From: Notospermus geniculatus
Lineage: Eukaryota > Nemertea > Pilidiophora > Heteronemertea > Lineidae
Assembly (NCBI GenBank): GCA_002633025.1
Contig: NMRB01000442.1
Span: 1-64,000 of the forward strand
DNA length: 64,000 nt
Direction of reading: 5' to 3'
Part shown: piece by piece, positions 44,640 through 55,017 of the stretch
Numbering within the stretch: position 1 is the stretch's first letter
Layout: each line of letters starts with the position of its first letter
Made by a program: the position numbers and the translations under genes
The notes under the pieces: generated by a model
What the model was told of the DNA's origin: nothing
Databases searched by the model: none
The model's input: the letters and a program-made list of their open reading frames with translations, nothing else

Positions 44640-45816
44640 TTCTTCAACACCGCAGGGATTTGGCTGAAGGGGGGAAAATATAGGGTGTGAGATTTCCCCA
44701 GTTTACAGAAAAAGCATCAATGGCAATCGCAAACAGGTCAGGCATCCAGGCAATGTACTTTTTTAATTGGGTATTTACCCTGGAGGCAAATAAGTCTATG
44801 TCAACTGGAATGTCTGGGAAACTTTTTACGACCATCTGGAAAACATTACTGTCCAGTTTCCATTCGGTTTCATGCCGGAAATGTCTACTTCTCTTATCGG
44901 CCTCGTTATTGTATACCCCTGGGATATGCTGAATTGCAAGAGTGTTCCCTCTCGCAATAGCTCAATGCCAGATGGCCCTAGCAACTCTGTTGCACTCTGG
45001 TGACCTGCTGCCACCCATCTCACGCACATATGCCACCGTGGTCTGGTTATCTGACATTATCTTGATGTGTTTATTGGTGACATCCTTGCACAGGGCCTTG
45101 AGACCAAATTCCACCGCCATCAGCTCTTTTACATTGATGTGACACTGTTTTTCTGACTCAAACCACACACCACCGCCAGATGCTCTAGTTTCAAGTTCGG
45201 CATAACCGTAACCTTTGTCTGACGCATCAGTGTGTATTGTCATGTCACCTTCTTTTCTAAGAGAGATTTTTTCTGTGTACAGAGGTTGGCAATCCACCAC
45301 CGGAGATCATCATGACCCTCTTCAGATAGTGCCATCCTGCCCTCAAAATTACCAGCACACGCTTTTAACGCTACTATCTGCTCGTTTTCTAGTTGTCTAT
45401 AAAACAAGGGCCCCAAGTAGGTGGCTGGAAAGGTAGCGACAAGCATGCCAATAACTTTCGCCACACTTCTGATGGTGGGGCGAGGACAGGCCAGTAACCC
45501 TTCACAGGCTTCCACTACAATTTCTATCATCTTCTGGGTCAATGCTATTGACATGTCAATGGAATCTAACAAGAAACCTAAACACCCAAGATCACGTTGC
45601 TGTGGGTGTAGAATGGTCTTTGTTTCATCAGGGTGTACAATGAACCCCAGTTCTTCTAGCAACTCGTACGTTTCTTTCACATTGTCTTGACAAGATTGAA
45701 TAACATCCGTGCCCTGGAGGTATGCGTCATCGATATATACGACAGACTGATAACCTCGCTTCCTCAAATATGCCAACGCTGGCTTGAGCAACTTTGTGAA
45801 CAGTCGGGGGCAAGGG
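44640..45816 (-). pseudogene. DIRS RT (3' half) and RNase H
   Basis: The frame opens inside the RT palm at LFTKLLKPALAYLRKRG, followed by VVYIDDAYLQG (the YIDD catalytic site) and GFIVHPDETKT. RNase H follows: MTIHTDASDKGYGYAE, INVKELMAVEFGL, IKIMSDNQTTVAYVREMGG. Then comes a C-terminal segment with DIDLFASRVNTQ, common to DIRS pol proteins. The finger region upstream of the YIDD part is absent, and the coding begins at the N at 45,817. There is a frameshift in a T6 run near 45,267 and a TGA replacing a Trp-like codon near 44,966. Inactive. Confidence 0.88.
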
Positions 45817-45817
45817 N

Positions 45818-46360
45818 GCCAAGCTTCTTCTCAAAGCGGTTATTAATGATCGAAGCCAGTTTTTCACTAATATCGGCTCCACACTCCTCATCATCCTCAA
45901 GGGCAGCGTAAAGCTCGTCGAGGATCGTATCCTCGTCAGTCGTACCAGGAGCATCTCCGGAGGTGCTAGGTTTTTCGGAGACCGTGCCTCCATCATTCAG
46001 CAGGTCAGATACATCAACGATGGCATCATCATCACCATCCTGCTGTTGACCTTCGCAGCCATCGTCATAATAATCATCATACATGTCATAAGACCCGTGG
46101 TCAGATGGCCCTGCAGGGGAATCGTATCGTTTTCGTTTTCGAATCATACTGCACCCCCTAGCACTAGGAACAGTGGTTTTATCTGCCACTGTCTTCCATG
46201 CTTGTCCCCTAGCCGTCATGGCAGACGCAATGTCGGCTAGGGATGTCTGAATAAGTGACATATTGTCACTTCCAGGAGGCTGCCGTGCTGCCTTCTCTGT
46301 CTCTACCTGGACCTGGTCTTCGTCCAGGAGGCCCTCAACGGCAGCATCATCCGATGCCAT
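45818..46360 (-). pseudogene. DIRS gag-like ORF1
   Basis: An acidic, low-complexity protein of about 180 residues starts MASDDAAVEGLLDEDQVQVE and includes a basic IRKRKRYD patch, a poly-Asp/Tyr stretch and LDELYAALEDDEECG, ending at FEKKLG where the N occurs. Position (first ORF after the terminal repeat) and the closing NRFEKKL-type segment fit DIRS gag. Its 3' part is lost together with the RT start. Confidence 0.7.
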
Positions 46361-46489
46361 AGTTTTATAAGCAATCCAAAAAGAAAATAGTACACACTTG
46401 ATAAATCCAAAGCAAAGCGGAGTGAATTAGAGACACGACTGATCGGAAGCAGAGCCAACGGCACACTGAGGATCTAGTCAGCGTGTGCT

Positions 46490-46537
46490 ATCTCATGGGA
46501 TTCTGGAATGACCCAGATTGATTAGATGAGATAGAAT
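46490..46537 (-). repeat. DIRS terminal inverted repeat, 5' side
   Basis: Perfect inverse of 42,848-42,895. The adjacent inner CTAGTCAGCGTGTGCTATCT (46,474-46,493) also matches, inverted, the miniature derivative at 42,554-42,573. Confidence 0.9.
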
Positions 46538-46550
46538 GACAATTCGTCGG

Positions 46551-46700
46551 GGTGGCGCAGTGGAAACATCGGCGCCTGCCACCACTGAGGTCGCGGGTTC
46601 GATCCCCGGTCGTGCAAGTGGCTTTGTGTGGTAGAGAGGGCGATCTCTCCTCGACGTAGGTTTTCTCCGGGGGCTCCGGTTTCCTCCTACACATCGTGAA
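46551..46700 (+). ncRNA. tRNA-derived SINE with conserved core
   Basis: An A box (GGTGGCGCAGTGG) and a B box (GGTTCGATCCC) are followed by a core ending GGTTTTCTCCGGGGGCTCCG and GTTTCCTCCTACAC, a pyrimidine-rich motif common in animal SINEs. It begins 13 bases from the end of the DIRS element. The B-box spacing suits polymerase III transcription. The name of the SINE superfamily is not assigned. Confidence 0.65.
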
Positions 46701-46799
46701 TATCGTCCAATATTGTTTGATGAGTAGCTATAATGCCCTAATAGGGCGCTTGCACTCCTGAGATAATTTGTTTTTCGTACTTCTTTCCTGAACATCCGA

Positions 46800-47100
46800 A
46801 GTGCATTCTAAAAATTCCGACTGTACTGATCCTAAAGAGAATCAGTACCGGTAGTAAATGTATGCAGATCAAATCATTCACATACATTATGTGAGTCACG
46901 TGTTGTGACGAAGTTTCGGCTGACTATTTAAAAGACGCCCTTTCGGTGAACAGAGCGGAGGAACACCTAGCGGCCACACTGACGGAACAAGAGAGAAAAG
47001 TCATTTCTCAGCGTTTTGTGTCCAATTGACTTCTCCTGAGGAATATATTCTCAGTAAGTAGTTTTACTTTATTAAAAGCTCTAGATTACTATTCTGCCTG
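46800..47100. other. Noncoding, promoter-like words only
   Basis: A CACGTG E-box (about 46,896) and TATTTAAA (about 46,926) precede a GC-balanced stretch. This could be a promoter or an LTR fragment; nothing decides between them. Confidence 0.25.
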
Positions 47101-47104
47101 CTTA

Positions 47105-47640
47105 TGGGTTCTTTCTCCTAGATATGCGAGCTACGATCTAGCACAGCGGCATCGTGGAGGCTGAGGAGCTCCCTCAGGTACACTGGACTGTCCTCCCGGT
47201 GAAGTACGTTGTGTGTCACCAGGAGGACGCGGTACATGATGCGTGATCTCAAAGGCAGCCAGTGCAACTCTCTTAAAATGGGTGTAATATGGTCCCTCTT
47301 TCGACACTGCTTCAGAAGCCTGGCCGCGCTACTTTGCGCCCTTTGTAATCTTGAAATTTCAATGTTTGGCAGGCCCATTAGCAATCCCCCCCCCCTCCCC
47401 TGTAAATCAAGCCGCGAAGTGACAAGCGCGTTCAAGATACGTGCACATGTGGTATTATCCATGCTCCGGCGCTGTTTTGAGAGGTATTTGAAAATATACA
47501 TTTTGTACTACTTTGGTCACATGTTTTGACATCGACATATTATGCTCGTCGAACACTGCGACCAGGTTGCGCACGTGTGTCGGCGGCACTATGTCAGACG
47601 ATCCAATTCTAATTGACGGGAGAGGTTTTAATTTTGAGAG
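47105..47640 (-). pseudogene. CR1/L2-like LINE reverse transcriptase fragment
   Basis: On the minus strand, PPTHVRNLVAVFDEHNMSMS is followed after a shift (near 47,490) by LDxxTCARILNALVTSRLD, LPNIEISRLQRAQSSAARLL, KRDHITPILRELHWLPLRSR and LLVTHNVLH. This is the well-known C-terminal region of CR1/L2/Rex-type LINE proteins. The catalytic palm is missing and the C-terminus is cut near 47,105, so it is a dead internal fragment. Confidence 0.85.
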
Positions 47641-47727
47641 TTTCCACTTATAGGTGCAATCATATCACCAGGAATTCCGTCTTGTCATAATTTCCTTTTA
47701 AGGTGGCGGTGGAGTAAGCGCATCCAA

Positions 47728-47898
47728 TAGGAGCAGTCAGCCGCGCATATTGCTAACAGATGGCAGCACAGTCTTAGCGGACCAAATGTACAGGAAATCT
47801 ATTATGATCGCTGCTCGATCGATAATGACTGGGTCCGCTAGATGCATTGAATTGGGCCCTAGTGACACCTAGTGGTCAACTCGCTGACAGCTCCTATT
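47728..47898. mobile_element. MITE with CAATAGGAGC ends, copy 2
   Basis: CAATAGGAGCAGTCAGC and GCTGACAGCTCCTATTG are inverted termini of a 171-bp noncoding element; the partner copy is at 37,487-37,650. Confidence 0.8.
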
Positions 47899-48208
47899 GA
47901 GGTCCCTTTTGAAATTTAATTCACGAATGTGGTACGACCGTAGTTTACTTTGCCAACGAAATATGTGAGTTTATGTATTGTTGCAGATCACCGAATTGAA
48001 AAACTGCACAATAATTAACTGATTGTGTAACTTTATTCACGAACAATGCAAGTCCCAGATGAAGATTTTCAGAGGCGATAACGGGTACAGCCGGCTCCAA
48101 ATGACCGGATTTTAGGTAGAGATGGATGCAGCATGGCGAGGTGAATGGTCGTTCATGGCCCGATTTTTCAAAATTGAAATAACTAATTAGCAATTGCTTA
48201 ATTAGTGG

Positions 48209-48768
48209 CCTGAAAAAGGTAAAAAAACAGAAAATTGAATAATTTTTGCTGTTTTCCTCTGAAATTCAAAAATCGGGGCTGGAACGGCCTTAGAAGAAGT
48301 TTTTTTCCATATCATATTCGAAATCAGATTGACCATCGATCCACGCACAAAAAGAAATCGCTCGTGAAAATTTGTGAAAAAGTACGCAACTCCCCCGCGA
48401 GCCCTTTGTTATGGTAATGAAGAACGCGTGTGGAGTTGGTCACGTTCGGATAAAGCCTGTTCAAAAATCATCGACGACAGAGCTATAGCCTGAAAAAGGT
48501 AAAAAAAACAGAAAATTGAATAATTTTTGCTGTTTTCCTCTGAAATTCAAAAATCGGGGCTGGAACGGCCTTAGAAGAAGTTTTTTTCCATATCATATTC
48601 GAAATCAGATTGACCATCGATCCACGCACAAAAAGAAATCGCTCGTGAAAATTTGTGAGAAAGTACGCAACTTTCCCCGCGAGCCCTTTGTTATGGTAAT
48701 GAAGAACGCGTGTGGAGTTGGTCACGTTCGGATAAAGCCTGTTCAAAAATCATCGACGACAGAGCTAT
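48209..48768. repeat. Tandem duplication, 280-bp unit
   Basis: Copies at 48,209-48,488 and 48,489-48,768 differ at only a few positions (an extra A in a homopolymer, GTGAAAAAG versus GTGAGAAAG, CTCCCCC versus CTTTCCCC). The unit has no coding motif. The near-identity points to a recent duplication or an assembly artefact. Confidence 0.9.
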
Positions 48769-49790
48769 TGTCAGGGAACGGCGTGGCCTAATCGAAAGGT
48801 GTCGAAAGAGGTATTGCACAATACCATCCAGGGCCTAACATGCCTAAGAACTATACTTGCCAAATATTGAAACAGGCAATGATTTTGACCGACTGCGGTT
48901 GAGGCTATGAATAAATCCATTCAAATCATTTCCATATTCAGCGGAAAAATACGCCGGTGTAACGTTAATGAATGTACCCTGTTAGCCAGTGTCCGGCGGA
49001 CTGAAGGCCGTCATTCCCAGTCCGCCGGACTATGAATTATAGGGACATTCTGTAACGTTACCAGGTTACAACAGTGGTGTCAACGGTTGTCCGCCCCGTA
49101 AATCACCGTAACCATTGTTCAGGTCTGATAGGAATATAGGCCTATTGTGAGTCACAGTGAAGGCAAGTCAATAGATTTGTAACAAGGGGAAATGAAATCG
49201 TGGTTAGAGCAGTTCGCCCCCATAGCCTAGTGCACTAACAGTCACTCGTTCTCTCCTTTCAGATCACAGGTTCACCAATTCCAGGTTCGAATCCCACAGC
49301 AACCCTTTTCTCTTTCTACGTTAATAAATCGTTTGCTCTGACATTTCAGGTATATCATCATCTTTAGGCACCACTCTGTTATGGTGATTGTCTTTCTCTT
49401 GGTCGAATTTTATGGAGATGTTTTTTAATTTTTTTTTCTCTATTTCACCATGATGCGGAGAAGTATTTTTTTTTAAATTTAAGCCTAAAAACGAATTCAA
49501 ACTATCACGAATGACCATGTTTTCCGTATATCATGTAAATTTTCGCTGAATTATTCGTTCGTCGAAGGGTTTCTGGATGCCTCTAATTTTAATCAATACT
49601 GTATGAAGGCCGAATAGCCTAAATTGAAATAATCCAAACAGATAGTGTGGAGGTGCCCTTACGAAAAATTCCCATCTGTTATTTCTTTTTTTCACATGTG
49701 GGAATTATTTCACATATGTGAAAATAAGGCCATGTGTGAAATTTGCCGTGTGAAAAATTCCCATGTGGACATGTGACTGTCCCCTTGACT
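48769..49790. other. Intergenic with a weak tRNA-like patch
   Basis: At 49,215-49,306, CATAGCCTAGTG and GGTTCGAATCCC have the order of tRNA promoter boxes with about 65 bases between them; it is probably a SINE relic. GTCCGCCGGACT-type words are inverted near 48,990 and 49,018. Confidence 0.35.
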
Positions 49791-49796
49791 GGAACA

Positions 49797-50044
49797 TCAA
49801 ATTTGATATATCAAATATATCATCATGATGCTGACCCTGGAGAATAAGTTTGTTGATGCCAGTATCTTGCTAAGGTCTGTAAACATGGGGAAGGAACTTG
49901 TTACTTGTACTCTACCTGGCCTCGGAGCCAAGTTATTCATGAAACAATAGTGTGTCAGACAAAATCTCAACCTTTGATATGAGACCTGACATTCGTTATG
50001 GTTTCCGATCTCAAGATCGGAAACCATATTGTGTTTGGTCATGG

Positions 50045-50079
<35 letters not shown>

Positions 50080-50417
50080 GTATCTGTCTGTTCAGTCTGT
50101 CACACCTATAACTTTGTTCCTGCAAGAGCTACAGACCTGGAAATGTGACCTACCCCCGGGTAACCTGACCTGAGCTACAAGATGGCATCAAATTTTTTTG
50201 TCTCCGATACCTGGTTCATGGTGAAATTGATATATCGAAAGTTGAGATTTTGTCTGTCACACTTTTGTTTCTTGAATAGCTTGTCTCCGAGGCAAGGTAG
50301 AGCTCCAGTAACAAGTTCCTTCCCTATGTTTATGGTCCTTGGCAAGATACTGGCATCAACAAATTTATTGTCCAGTGTTAGCATCATAATGATATTGATA
50401 TATCAAATTTGATATAT
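49797..50417. mobile_element. Inverted-repeat element, about 190-bp arms
   Basis: The left arm (49,797-49,980) and right arm (50,218-50,417) are inverted copies: TTTGATATATCAA, CATCATGATGCTGACCCTGG versus CCAGTGTTAGCATCATAATG, GCCAGTATCTTG versus CAAGATACTGGC, and GGTAGAG or its inverse. Between them lie a 33-bp palindrome (49,997-50,029, TATGGTTTCCGATCT arm) and a (GTCT)n run. A related single-arm copy is at 51,725-52,080. Confidence 0.75.
50045..50083. repeat. (GTCT)n microsatellite
   Basis: About nine GTCT units with one late interruption. The related copy at 51,760 has GT-rich sequence in the same place. Confidence 0.9.
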
Positions 50418-50429
50418 TGACATATCGGG

Positions 50430-51264
50430 AGATCTGCCACCGTAAGCAACTTGAAACTGGAATCACAACATCAGAACTCATCCACTGCTCTTATTGCAAC
50501 TGAAATTTTCAATTTGCACGTGCTCGGTCGCATGATATTTGCTGATATCGTGTTGAGATTTGATATCATGGCCAGAAATATGCGACCAGTTAGTTACATG
50601 ACTGGCCGTGTGGCGCGCTGCTGTCGCCACTCACTCTAGTACATTTGTACAGGAAAAGATAAAATGTACACGTAAAAGATAAGTTAACTAAAAAAAGTGG
50701 AAAAAACCCTTTTGGATCAGTAGGGATTATGCACTTTCATATTCACATAAAAAGTGTCATAGCCGTTGACTCAAGTCCAGGCTGAAAAAAATGGTATTTT
50801 GTTACCAATTTTGTCATTTTTTGACCCCCCTATGGACAGTGAAAAATTTTCACCAAAATCCACGAAACTTCGTACACAGCCACTGTAGGGTATTGTCATC
50901 TACCGCTGCTATCGGCAACGAAAGCAAGTCGTCTGCATTTCAAGATACGGAGGCCCAAAAAGTGCAGTTTTCGATGATTTTGCCATTTCCCCACTATCAT
51001 GACTATGAATGCATTGCAATGCATTAGAAATCTTCAACCCCCGGGTGGACGTGGGTAAATTATCACCAATGCATCTGAAATTTGGCATAGTGAAGCCTTA
51101 TTCCTGTATCTAACTGGTAAAATATCGGCAAGTGACGCAGTGATCACCACTGCCAGGCTATCACGATGAAAAGCGATTCCCAATGGTATATTCCATGTAG
51201 TGTGTAGTTATCAGGACTGCCACTAGGTGTGCTTCAATGTCACAAATTTCTGGGGATGTTCAAA
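50430..51264. other. Intergenic, nothing assigned
   Basis: No domain or terminal repeat is recognised. Confidence 0.35.
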
Positions 51265-51716
51265 TTTGATAACATGACATAAGTCAGAATCTGGTAATGG
51301 TAGATACCTAAAACCTTCACCTACCCCTAGGTTATCAAGGATGAGCTTTCAGATTACGCAATGACGTTGAAGGTCAGAGGTCAAGGTCAAGGTCAAACAG
51401 TTATAAAGTGCAAATCTTCTTGGAATTTCAGGAGAAAATTTAGAAGCCTGAATTAACCATTCCTGATAGGTTTTATCAAGGATTCTGTTCCAGTTACGCA
51501 ATATTTGTCAAGGTCAGAGGTCAAGGTCACAGTCAACTGTCACAAATAACATGAGACAGAATCTGGTGATGGTGGAAGCCTAAAATCTTCATATTCACCT
51601 TGGTAATCAAGGATGAGCTTTTAGATTACGCAATGACCTTGTAGGTCAGAGGTCAACGTCAAGGTCAAACCGTTTTAAAGTGCAAATCTGCTCAGAATTT
51701 CAGGAGAAAACTAATT
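51265..51716. repeat. Tandem repeat with AGGTCA clusters
   Basis: Two copies (about 51,265-51,440 and 51,540-51,716) share CAGAATCTGGT, ATCAAGGATGAGCTTT, GATTACGCAATGAC and AATTTCAGGAGAAAA. Each copy, and the DNA between them, carries AGGTCAGAGGTCAA followed by further GGTCA words (about 51,373, 51,509, 51,642). Spacing of one base makes DR1 nuclear-receptor-like sites, and TCAAGGTCA is an extended half-site. A regulatory role is unproven. Confidence 0.65.
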
Positions 51717-51724
51717 ATTATGGT

Positions 51725-52080
51725 TACGGAATATCGGAAACAATATTGTGTTTGGTCATGGTGTGTGTGTGGTGTGTGTGTGTGTTGGTGGCTGTGTGTA
51801 GGTGTCTGTGTGTCTGTTCAGTCTGTCATACCTGTAACTTTGTCCCTGCAAGAGCTGCAGACCCGGAAATGTAACCTACCCTCAGGTAACATGACCTGAG
51901 CTACAAGATGAAGTGAAAATTTCAGGTCTCCGATACCTGGTTCATAGTGAAACTGATATATCAAAAGTTGAGATTTTGTCTGTCACACTTTAGTTTCTTT
52001 AATAACTTGTCTCCGATACCACGTAAAGCACTAGAAACAAGTTCATTCCCATGTTTATGGACCTTGGCAAGATACTGGCA
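51725..52080. repeat. Second copy of the 50-kb element (one arm)
   Basis: It follows the order of 50,020-50,350: TTGTGTTTGGTCATGGTGT, CAGTCTGTCA, CAAGAGCT(G/A)CAGACC, GGTAAC(A/C)TGACCTGAGC, GAGATTTTGTCTGTCACAC and GGCAAGATACTGGCA. Confidence 0.75.
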
Positions 52081-52167
52081 GTTACTAGGTCACAATGTGA
52101 AGCTCACAGTTAACGACCTCTACAGTAGTAAACTTTAAAAACTTTAATGACGTAGCCAATACACGTG

Positions 52168-52405
52168 GAGTTCCTAGTTTGGTTCCCGAACTCACCGCTA
52201 GGGCTAATAGAGTTCGGTATCAGCCTCGTGTGACCTTGACCGCATCACAAAACCGTTAGAGAAACGGTTGATTTTCCAATACGATCACGTGACTCTCCCT
52301 GACGTCATACACCCTGAATCAGGGTGCGCGGTCAAGGTCACACGAGGCTGATACCGAACTCTATTAGCCCTATCGGTGAGTTCGGGAACCAAACTAGTGG
52401 AGTTC
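52168..52405. repeat. Inverted repeat at the Helentron left side, about 78-bp arms
   Basis: TGGAGTTCCTAGTTTGGTTC (left) faces GGAACCAAACTAGTGGAGTT (right). Both include ACTCACCG(C/A)TAGGGCTAA and GATACCGAACTC or the inverse. The spacer holds a second small palindrome, CACCCTGAATCAGGGTG (52,309-52,325). The right arm alone is repeated at 53,850-53,970. Confidence 0.85.
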
Positions 52406-52622
52406 AAGGATGCTTGAAAGTGCTTTGTAGATTGTGTAGGAAGCTCTTTGTTTCTAATTATGCAATAATTTCTGTATTGTCGCACTTCGTTGAAGCGGGA
52501 AAATGAGGTCACCTAATGGATGCGTCATCTGTGGCCATGCTAAGAAGTAACGAATTTCCCCACGCGAGGCATCGGGTGCGAAAAATACGGCAAGCGAAGG
52601 ATTAGAATAGACAGTAAAGTGG

Positions 52623-52765
52623 GTGATCCACTGTCGCGATTTCGGCTTGCGGTGGGGTGGCGTTTGCCTGCGGTTACCTTATATGGCAATAGGAAGTCCT
52701 TATAAGGTAACCGGAGGCGAACGCAACCCCGCAGCAAGCCGAAATCGCAACAGTGGATTCCCCGC
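52623..52765. mobile_element. Hairpin element inside the leader, copy 1
   Basis: GATCCACTGTCGCGATTTCG faces CGAAATCGCAACAGTGGATT, with GCTTGCGGTGGGG and GGTTACCTTATA arms; about 60-bp arms and a 17-bp loop. Confidence 0.8.
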
Positions 52766-53223
52766 TTAATTCCTCCAAGGTTTGAGGGATCTACATTGGT
52801 AGGGCGCTGATTTCTGTCACACCGGCAATTCCTAGGTGTGACCGCAAAACCCTGTGGATTTTATGTCGTGTGATCAAACCTATATAGTGACTTTTGCTTT
52901 AAAAAGGTGACAGTTCAGCTTTATTTTTAAACATTTCACTTTGGTCAAGTTGTCCAGTAAAACGATTTGAATAACCTTTAAGAAAATTCACTTATCTGCC
53001 CTGCTTTGGGAACGGTTGAGCTCACCTTACGTCATATGTGACCCGCCGGTACTGGGTGTCTACCTAGGTGATCTGTTCCTGTCTTTATTATATAGTGGTG
53101 TCATGTCATTACGCTTACGTTAATTTTCCCTGGCACTTTAGACTGCTTTCGTGTTGGAGGGTCACATTTTGAAACGCACTACCCGTATTCAATACATCCC
53201 TGTTATTTGACAATGCTGGTGTT

Positions 53224-53270
53224 CATTGGCTATGATTGGACACTTCACTAGCCTGTTTTCTGCATATAAA
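53224..53270 (+). promoter_or_regulatory. Candidate Helentron promoter, copy 1
   Basis: CATTGG (53,224) and GATTGG (53,234), both inverted CCAAT boxes, are followed by TATAAA at 53,265-53,270, in good order for RNA polymerase II. It lies about 190 bp before the first minisatellite. Confidence 0.5.
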
Positions 53271-53460
53271 TGGATGTTGAAGCTTTATACACCATTCCGT
53301 TCAACTCGACTATGAAAAATATAGACTACCTTCATTGAGGTTTACGTGACTTGCAGTTCAGAGTGTCCTTGCCTTCGCCAGAATCTTGCTGTGCAGTTCT
53401 TGTACGATTTTCATCTTTTGGGCATTTGTCCAACAAGTGATTTTTATAACAAACTGTAAG

Positions 53461-53849
53461 GCCGGACGTTAAAAGCTACTAAGGCCGTCCAGCGGCTGTT
53501 AAAAGCAACTTAAGGTCGTCCACCGGACGTAACACGCAACTAAAGCCGTCCATCGGACGTAAAACACAACTAACGCCGTCCACCGGACGTAAAACGCAAC
53601 TAAGTCCGTCGACCAGACGTAAAACGCAACTAAGCCCGTCCACCGGACGTAAAACCCAACTAAGGCCGTCCACCGGACGTAAAACAAAACTGAAGCCGTC
53701 CACCGGACGTAAAACGCAAATAAGGCCGTCCACTGGACGTAAAACACAACTAAGGTCGTCCACCGGACGTAAAACGCAACTAAGGCCGTCCACCGGACGT
53801 AAAACGCAACTAAACCCATCCACCGGACGTAAAACCCAACTAAGGCCGA
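53461..53849. repeat. 30-bp minisatellite block 1
   Basis: About 13 units read GTCCACCGGACGTAAAACGC plus AACTAAG(G/C)CC. Changes are mostly single bases. Each unit begins with a short CCGT-CCA-CCGGACG near-palindrome. The period is a multiple of three, so long frames (10-residue repeats) arise by chance on the minus strand. Confidence 0.95.
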
Positions 53850-54179
53850 TGACTCTCCCTGACGTCATACACCCTGAATCAGGGTGCGCGGACAAGGTCA
53901 CACGAGGCTGACACCGAACTCTATTAGCCCTAGCGGTGAGTTCGGGAACCAAACTAGTGGAGTTCCAGGATGCTTGAAAGTGCCTTTGTAGATTGTGTAG
54001 GAAGCTCTTTGTTTCTAATTATGCAATAATTTCTGTATTGTCGCACTTCGTTGAAGCGGGAAAATGAGGTCACCTAATGGATGCATCTGTGGCCATGCTA
54101 AGAAGTAACGAATTTCCCCACGCGAGGCATCGGGTGCGAAAAATACGGCAAGCGAAGGATTAGAATAGACAGTAAAGTG

Positions 54180-54323
54180 GGTGATCCATTGTCGCGATTT
54201 CGGCTTGCGGTGGGGTTGCGTTTGCCTGCGGTTACCTTATATGGCAATAGGAAGTCCTTATAACGTAACCGGAGGCGAACGCAACCCCGCAGCAAGCCGA
54301 AATCGCAACAGTGGATTCCCCGC
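54180..54323. mobile_element. Hairpin element inside the leader, copy 2
   Basis: Duplicate of 52,623-52,765 with TTGTCG for CTGTCG and GGGGTTGCG for GGGGTGGCG. The second change improves pairing with the right arm. Confidence 0.8.
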
Positions 54324-54780
54324 TTAATTCCGCCAAGGTTTGAGGGATCTACATTGGTAGGGCGCTGATTTCTGTCACACCGGCAATTCCTAGGTGTGAC
54401 CGCAAAACCCTGTGGATTTTATGTCGTGTGATCAAACCTATATAGTGACTTTTACTTTAAAAAGGTGACAGTTCAGCTTTATTTTTAAACATTTCACTTT
54501 GGTCAAGTTGTCCAGTAAAACGATTTGAATAACCTTTAAGAAAATTCACTTATCTGCCCTGCTTTGGGAACGGTTGAGCTCACCTTACGTCATATGTGAC
54601 CCGCCGGTACTGGGTGTCTACCTAGGTGATCTGTTCCTGTCTTTATTATATAGTGGTGTCATGTCATTACGCTTACGTTAATTTTCCCTGGCACTTTAGA
54701 CTGCTTTTGTGTTGGAGGGTCACATTTTGAAACGCACTACCCGTATTCAATACATCCCTGTTATTTGACAATGCTGGTGT

Positions 54781-54828
54781 TCATTGGCTATGATTGGACA
54801 CTTCACTAGCCTGTTTTCTGCATATAAA
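54781..54828 (+). promoter_or_regulatory. Candidate Helentron promoter, copy 2
   Basis: Same ATTGG, ATTGG and TATAAA (54,823-54,828) arrangement as copy 1. This one is nearest the coding region, about 850 bp before the ATG at 55,674, so it would be the functional one with the minisatellite in the 5' leader. Confidence 0.5.
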
Positions 54829-55017
54829 TGGATGTTGAAGCTTTATAGACCATTCCGTTCAACTCGACTATGAAAAATATAGACTACCTTCATTGAGGTT
54901 TACGTGACTTGCAGTTCAGAGTGTCCTTGCCTTCGCCAGAATCTTGCTGTGCAGTTCTTGTACGATTTTCATCTTTTGGGCATTTGTCCAACAGGTGATT
55001 TTTATAAGAAACTGTAA

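Larger units (their letters stand above)
42848..46537 (-). mobile_element. DIRS-type YR retrotransposon, internally deleted
   Basis: The 48-bp termini 42,848-42,895 and 46,490-46,537 are perfect inverted repeats (beginning ATTCTATCTCATCTAATC). Between them, on the minus strand, lie gag, RT/RNase H and a tyrosine recombinase, the order of DIRS elements, which use inverted repeats and a recombinase instead of LTRs and integrase. Two isolated Ns (45,817 and 44,625) mark abrupt losses of coding sequence. Several frameshifts and a stop make it inactive. Confidence 0.9.

Noticed and set aside
47209-47529. Plus-strand frame of 106 codons
   Set aside because: It is the antisense shadow of the LINE reverse transcriptase fragment.
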